Shown here piece by piece: positions 59,401-64,000 of a stretch of 64,000 nt of DNA. The notes beneath the pieces are model-generated. The model saw only the letters and a program-made list of their open reading frames with translations, was not told the DNA's origin and searched no databases. Location: contig JAIGNY010000800.1 of assembly GCA_020152595.1 (NCBI GenBank), forward strand, positions 186,001 through 250,000. Reading direction: 5' to 3'. Position 1 is the stretch's first letter. Each line of letters opens with the position of its first letter. Both the position numbers and the translations under genes were made by a program. The stretch is from Chiridota heheva. Its lineage: Eukaryota; Echinodermata; Holothuroidea; Apodida; Chiridotidae.

Positions 59401-60660
59401 TTTAAAAAACAATTAGTTTTACTTCACGAATTGGTAAGTTGTTTTTTCGTGATATTCGCCTTTTTTTGTATCGGTCGGTTGTCAATTTTATCACGTTTTT
59501 TTCCAATCTTTCATAGGCTGTTGTGCGAAAATGTAGTGCTCACATTGTGACATAAAACAATGTCGTTAATTCTTAAGAGTCGTATCTTTTATCGTGTATC
59601 CATATGATAACTATATGTTCTTCGGTCAAATTGCCCTGATCTAGAACAGAGATTAAATGAAAATTCATCACTCGAATTCAAATTGATTGTTACGTGATTT
59701 TGATTAAAGTTTTCGGGTCAATCGAGGTCATGTTTCCGACAAGATAAGAGATACTAAACTGCTAAAGTGCTTTTTAAAAAACGTTTAATCCTAAGTCATT
59801 TCATTCTCATGTTCACTCAAAGCCAAAAACCAAGGAGGCTGTTGATCCCCTTCAGGGTAATCATGATATTACTATCAATAGTAGTAAGGATATGTCCTTT
59901 AACAAATTTGAAAATATATGCTAAATTGTTTTGTACGATGTGAAATTTCTTGAGATGACTTATAATTATTATTTCTATCAAATTGAATAAAAAAAAACCA
60001 GACTTTTGTCTCCGTTAAGTAACTTCTGGATTTTGTGGACGAGTGTTAAACATTGTACTTTTCATATAGATGAAAACAATGTTTATAAAATTTGCAGCTT
60101 AAGGGAGTGTGTTGTACCAAATACCAGTGTCTAATTATATGTGTATTTTTTTGCACCTATTATTTATTTATCTATTAGTCTATTTATTATTTTGTACTTA
60201 TTGATGAAATATACTCGAGTTACAGCATACCTACATATTATGTCATTTATGAATTGTGTACTTTACATTTGAATCGTTGTATTTTGTAATATGATATAAA
60301 GATACTGGATATTATGATTCTTTAACCAATATCCATGATTCAGTATTTTCATTGCACTTCCATGGAAATTCCCTCTTTCCACAGCTGGAATTGCCTGCGA
60401 AATGTGTGTCCATTTTGACAGCAATTTGAAGCAAAATACAATTGCATTGGAAACGGGGGACCAACAGGTCATGCCTCTACCCCTTGCTCCTCTTTTTTCA
60501 GTAAGTCACAGAGGTTGAACATCCCTATTTTCGGGCAAACCCAATTTATGTTGAAGCAAAATTATTACAATGAAATTAACTTGAAAAATGAAGGGGAAAA
60601 AAAAGATATTGAAGGTATTTTACGATTCCCCCCGATATTTGATGTAACCTCAATCAATGT

Positions 60661-60933
60661 AGCCATTGCAGAGGTGCAATGGCTCAGTGGTTAAGGAGTC
60701 ATGCTCGTATTTGAAAGGTTCCCACCGTGAGCGTTGCTTTGTGTTCTTGAGCAAGGTACTTTACTTGCTGCAGTCCACTCAGCTGTAAACTGAGGACCTG
60801 CTGCTGGGGAGTTAACCTGCGATGGACTGGCGTCCAAGGGAAGTCATGTGCTCTCATCCGCTTGCGCCATGGAAACATGGGATAAGCACCGGCCTTATGA
60901 GCCTAATGGCTCGGATGGATTTAACTTTACAAT
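60661..60933 (+). mobile_element. SINE family 1, plus strand, duplication copy 2
   Basis: It keeps the fuller body: TGGCTCAGTGGTTAAGGAGT, GGTTCCCACCGTGAGCGTTG, GATGGACTGGCGTCCAAGGG, then GGCTCGGATGGATTTAAC. Confidence 0.85.
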
Positions 60934-61602
60934 GTAGCCTCAATATTTGAAGAAAAGAAATCTGATGTCATTTAAAAGGTTCTGGAAAAACTGTTGAGAC
61001 GTATGTCTATAGCCAGGGACGTAAATAAAAATAAGAAAAATTAAAGAAAGAAAATATTTGCAAGGCGCAATTATTTCCCAATAAGATGAAGAGCCCCTTT
61101 GCCGCTGTGGGGATAGGACATGAGAAGATTCCCCATGAACAGGGCATCTTTGTTGTTAATGACCCTTGCTGATTTGCATCCCAGTCTATGGGCAAAAAAT
61201 CACAAACTCCCGTACGGATTCCAGCACATTTAAAGAATATATTTCCATTTATATAACATTATTTTATAAAACATTTTTTTTTTTTTAAACCCAATCACAT
61301 TCTAATCAGGCCCATAACAAGGAATTTTCTCAAAGAAGGGCACTGACATTTCCAGAGTGGGCTTTAGCTGGGACAGTATCCATTTCCTTTTTTTATTTTT
61401 CAACTCAAGACCTTCACACAGGGGGAATGGCCCCTTTGCCACATCTAGCAGCTATGGGCCTGATTTTAATAATGAAACAATTAAATAAATATGAAGAAGA
61501 CTGCAGCACATTTATAAAAGACTGATATAAAGGTAGGCCTACTGATATTAAAATATAGGCAATTTTAATTATGTTTTAAAAGTGAAGCACCATTACTATT
61601 CA

Positions 61603-61830
61603 TGCACCTAAGCTAAATCCATACCAGCCTTTAGGCTCATTGAGCCGGTGCTTATCCCCGGTTTCCATGGTACAAGCGGATTAGAGTACATTACTCCCCC
61701 TGAACAGGACGCCAGTCCATCGCAGATTAATTCCCCAGCAGTGCTGGTACTCATTTTACAGCTGCGTGGACTGAAGCAAGTAGAGTAAAGTGTCTTGCTC
61801 TATAGGACACAATGAAACGCTCACGCTCAT
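61603..61830 (-). mobile_element. SINE family 1, minus strand, duplication copy 2
   Basis: Counterpart of 53095-53325, with GGTGCTTATCCCCGGTTTCC and TTCCCCAGCAGTGCTGGTAC. Confidence 0.75.
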
Positions 61831-62285
61831 GCAGCATAGGATGAAAAAAACAAGATACTTTTATAAGAACATAGTAGAACCATTCAACAAATATCATAAC
61901 ACGTCATTGACATGCAAAAATACCATCAAAATTTATCATTAAACAGATTTTAGAAATTGTAAGGCCAGATTATAGAAACAATTAATCTCTCTAATTACGG
62001 AAATGGGCCACACCCACCTTAGCAACGTGGTAATTAGGTGTGGCAATTATCTTAAATCATCTTTAGAGTTTTTAGCAAAAGGGATCAACACATTTCGGTT
62101 TGCTAACTATTCTGGGTACCTAATCAGATTTACAAAGCACACATGCCGTAAGCGCAATTTTCATTCACTATTTTGCCGTCATTCTGTATCTTATTTATTC
62201 TTATTTTGCCGTCGCTCATGTATCTTTGTAAATGTTGAAAACATGTAAATGTTGAAAACATGTGAATGTTGAAAACATTTACAAA

Positions 62286-62550
62286 GATAGGTGCTAGTTC
62301 ATTTATACATTTTATATATCATTATGAAAAAACTTATGAGGTATACGGCACCAAATTCAGCGTTAAAGAAAAGATTATCGAAAGGCTCGTCCCATTTAGA
62401 TTAACAATGGCATTGAATGAAATAGATAATTCATTATGAAATACACGACATGAATTTGTACGCCGCAGATGGCCAATTTGCCTTTTTCGAAATTGTATTA
62501 ACTGATCAACACATGGTTGCGGAAATTCAAATTTGAATCAATCTTAACAC
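62286..62550. other. Unique sequence after the duplication
   Basis: Nothing recognised. It may include the 3' part of the minus-strand LINE that follows. Confidence 0.35.
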
Positions 62551-63575
62551 CTACATCTTGGCGGATTCGACCATTTTGAATCTATTGCCATTTACAAGAA
62601 CATTTACAGGTCCATTCTGAACATTACATAACATGTTTGTGGAACCAATAAGCATAATCTTGGTTTTATCGACATTACTTCTTAGCTGCATGCAGCTATA
62701 TGTACTGAGGTCATTCATAGCAACTTGTAGCGAAATGGTATATCTTGACAGCTTGATGGTTGTTGCAAGCAACATGAAATATCGTGTCATCTGCATATAT
62801 CTACTTCAACATTATGAATTGACTTTGGTAGGTCATTAATGTACATAGAAAATAAAAATCCTTGGGATACCGATATCGATACTACTTGATAATGAAACTT
62901 TTCTTGTAAGACACGTTTTGTTGTCGATTGGCAACATAAGATTTAAACCAGGAGAAAACGTTTGCCATACACCCAACAACTTGTAGCTTTACAAGCAGAA
63001 TTAAATGATTGACAGTATCGAAAGCTTTATGCAAATCAATTAATTAAAACAATAGTATTAACTTTCCCGTTATCTATATTTGTTTAACCAATCATCGACG
63101 AGTTTTAGCAGCGCCATACAGCAAGAATGCTTGGGGCTGAAAGCAGATTGATTTTCACAAATAATATTAGATCTGGTCAAATATGAATACAAATGATTAC
63201 AAACCGCCGTTTTCTAAAATCTTAGACAGAACTGGTAAAATAGAGATTGGTCGATAATTTAAAAACTTAAAGATGGGTATTGCATTTGCTTCTTTCCATA
63301 CACTAGGCACGTTTTTTTTTTGGACTTAGATAAATTAATAATTTTAGTGATAGATGGTACAATCAGTGGCGTAGCTATGATTTCCATATTGGTTGAGCAA
63401 GTAACAGAAATAAACCGACAGGATACAAAATATGGCCCCTTCCGACAAACGGTACTAACTTTGAAGCGATAAATATGGAATATTGAGGAATATTGGTGGG
63501 GCGATCGCCCCCACTATTCACCATTTGGCTACGCCTGTGGGTACAATAATGTATTTTGCAACTGTTAAAGAGGGA
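62551..63575 (-). pseudogene. LINE reverse-transcriptase fragment (CR1/jockey-like), broken
   Basis: On the minus strand, from right to left and spread over frames: IINLS, FKFLNYRPISILPVLSKIL (about 63230-63290), FSPKHSC, DLHKAFDTVNH (about 63015-63050), WFKSYVANRQQ, YINDLP, then ADDTIFHVA (about 62770-62800), and KTKIMLIGST in the 62551-62796 frame. These are the ordered RT motifs of CR1/L2/jockey-type LINEs. Frameshifts are frequent and a hAT-like MITE splits the 5' part. It differs from the RNase-H element at 31-36 kb. Confidence 0.85.
63364..63539. mobile_element. hAT-like MITE, 176 bp, with perfect 8-bp target duplication
   Basis: The ends are CAGTGGCGTAGCT and GGCTACGCCTGTG (imperfect inverted repeats). 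They are flanked by GGTACAAT at 63356-63363 and again at 63540-63547. Ends starting CAGTGGCGTAG and an 8-bp duplication are hAT features. No coding. Inserted into the LINE fragment. Confidence 0.93.
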
Positions 63576-63614
63576 GGCTCGTCTCAGTAAAATACGGTAA
63601 AAATGGGGGATACT

Positions 63615-63640
63615 TTATTTTGACGTCACTTCCGGTTTGT
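63615..63640. promoter_or_regulatory. ETS-CRE composite motif
   Basis: TGACGTCACTTCCGG (63621-63635) is the reverse complement of CCGGAAGTGACGTCA, an ETS site directly joined to a full CRE as found in many animal core promoters. No gene start could be placed next to it, so it may belong to a gene outside the window or be fortuitous. Confidence 0.4.
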
Positions 63641-63889
63641 GGAGGCAAGATCCGATCCTCTGTCTGTTTGTACCACACAGTACAGCCAGACACTAGCATG
63701 TTGTGTGTGCAGAATTACATACACAGCGCATTACGTTACTGTGACGAGAAACTTATTTGTTTTTTTCAATGCTTTTTTGTCAGAAAGCGAAAGTGAAATT
63801 TTAGTATTATAATACAACAATGATAGTCACCAAATGAAAATTATTATAAAAAAAAAAGAAAGAAGATAAAAGCAAAAAGTCAAAATAAA

Positions 63890-63975
63890 CGATTCTACCG
63901 GGGCTTAAACTCACGGCATGATTTGAAAAAAAAAAGATTTACTTGCGATGGCCGCAAGCACCTGGGCTATCTTGT
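63890..63975 (-). other. Possible tRNA-like remnant
   Basis: On the minus strand TAGCCCAGGTGCTTGCGG and GAGTTTAAGCCCCGGTAG are spaced like A and B boxes. The fold is poor and interrupted by an A/T run, so this is a SINE or pseudo-tRNA remnant at most. Confidence 0.25.
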
Positions 63976-64000
63976 ATGGTGTTTAATAGGCGTTTTAAAT

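Larger units (their letters stand above)
53774..62285 (+). repeat. Tandem segmental duplication, copy 2 (about 8.5 kb)
   Basis: Same content as copy 1. The offset between copies is 8583 at the left end and 8497 near the right end, so copy 2 has a net loss of about 86 bp. Both right ends carry short AAATGTTGAAAACAT repeats (53735-53772 and 62232-62280), which lie at the junction. Confidence 0.96.

Overview
The window is animal (metazoan) genomic DNA. It holds one clearly recognisable spliced gene surrounded and invaded by many kinds of repeat. The large AT-rich introns, tRNA-derived SINEs, an RNase-H-bearing non-LTR retrotransposon, foldback MITEs and long minisatellites suggest a marine invertebrate, perhaps an echinoderm or hemichordate. 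That placement is an impression from style, not a database result. There is no sign of bacterial operons, CRISPR or phage.

From 4.9 to 42.5 kb the plus strand carries a heparanase-family (HPSE, GH79) gene in eleven coding exons: 4947-5026, 8253-8378, 10849-10878, 12634-12773, 15677-15847, 22149-22323, 26736-26990, 29986-30100, 37938-38071, 40302-40445 and 42322-42537. Every junction has AG/GT signals and matching codon phase. The product would be about 528 residues if one apparent base deletion in the last exon is an assembly error. It has a signal peptide, the WELGNEP motif (proton-donor Glu, about residue 183) and the WLGET motif (nucleophile Glu, about residue 304). The proteolytic linker of vertebrate heparanase seems to be missing, and the last exon is frameshifted as written.

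The introns are packed with repeats. Intron 1 has an 18-bp minisatellite. Introns 2, 5 and 9 carry three copies of a terminal-hairpin element with GC-box-bearing internal repeats. Introns 3 and 4 hold opposed polypyrimidine and polypurine tracts on either side of exon 4. Intron 5 also has an AT-rich satellite and a MITE whose end has grown into a 20-bp minisatellite. Intron 6 has piggyBac-like MITEs with TTAA ends and a foldback element carrying eight octamer/Sox-like motifs. Intron 7 has a truncated retrotransposon 3' end and a second copy of the upstream 24-bp minisatellite. Intron 8 has a decayed ~5 kb non-LTR retrotransposon. Intron 10 has SINEs and MITEs.

Downstream (43-45 kb) are MITE-derived tandem repeats. 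From about 45.19 to 62.28 kb lies a direct tandem duplication of an ~8.5 kb unit. Each copy has three exon-like segments encoding a Cys-rich C-terminus (open in copy 2, broken in copy 1), a promoter-like CCAAT/NRF-1 cluster, and two oppositely oriented SINEs. The last 1.7 kb hold a minus-strand LINE reverse-transcriptase fragment interrupted by a hAT-like MITE with a perfect 8-bp target duplication, then an ETS-CRE composite motif.
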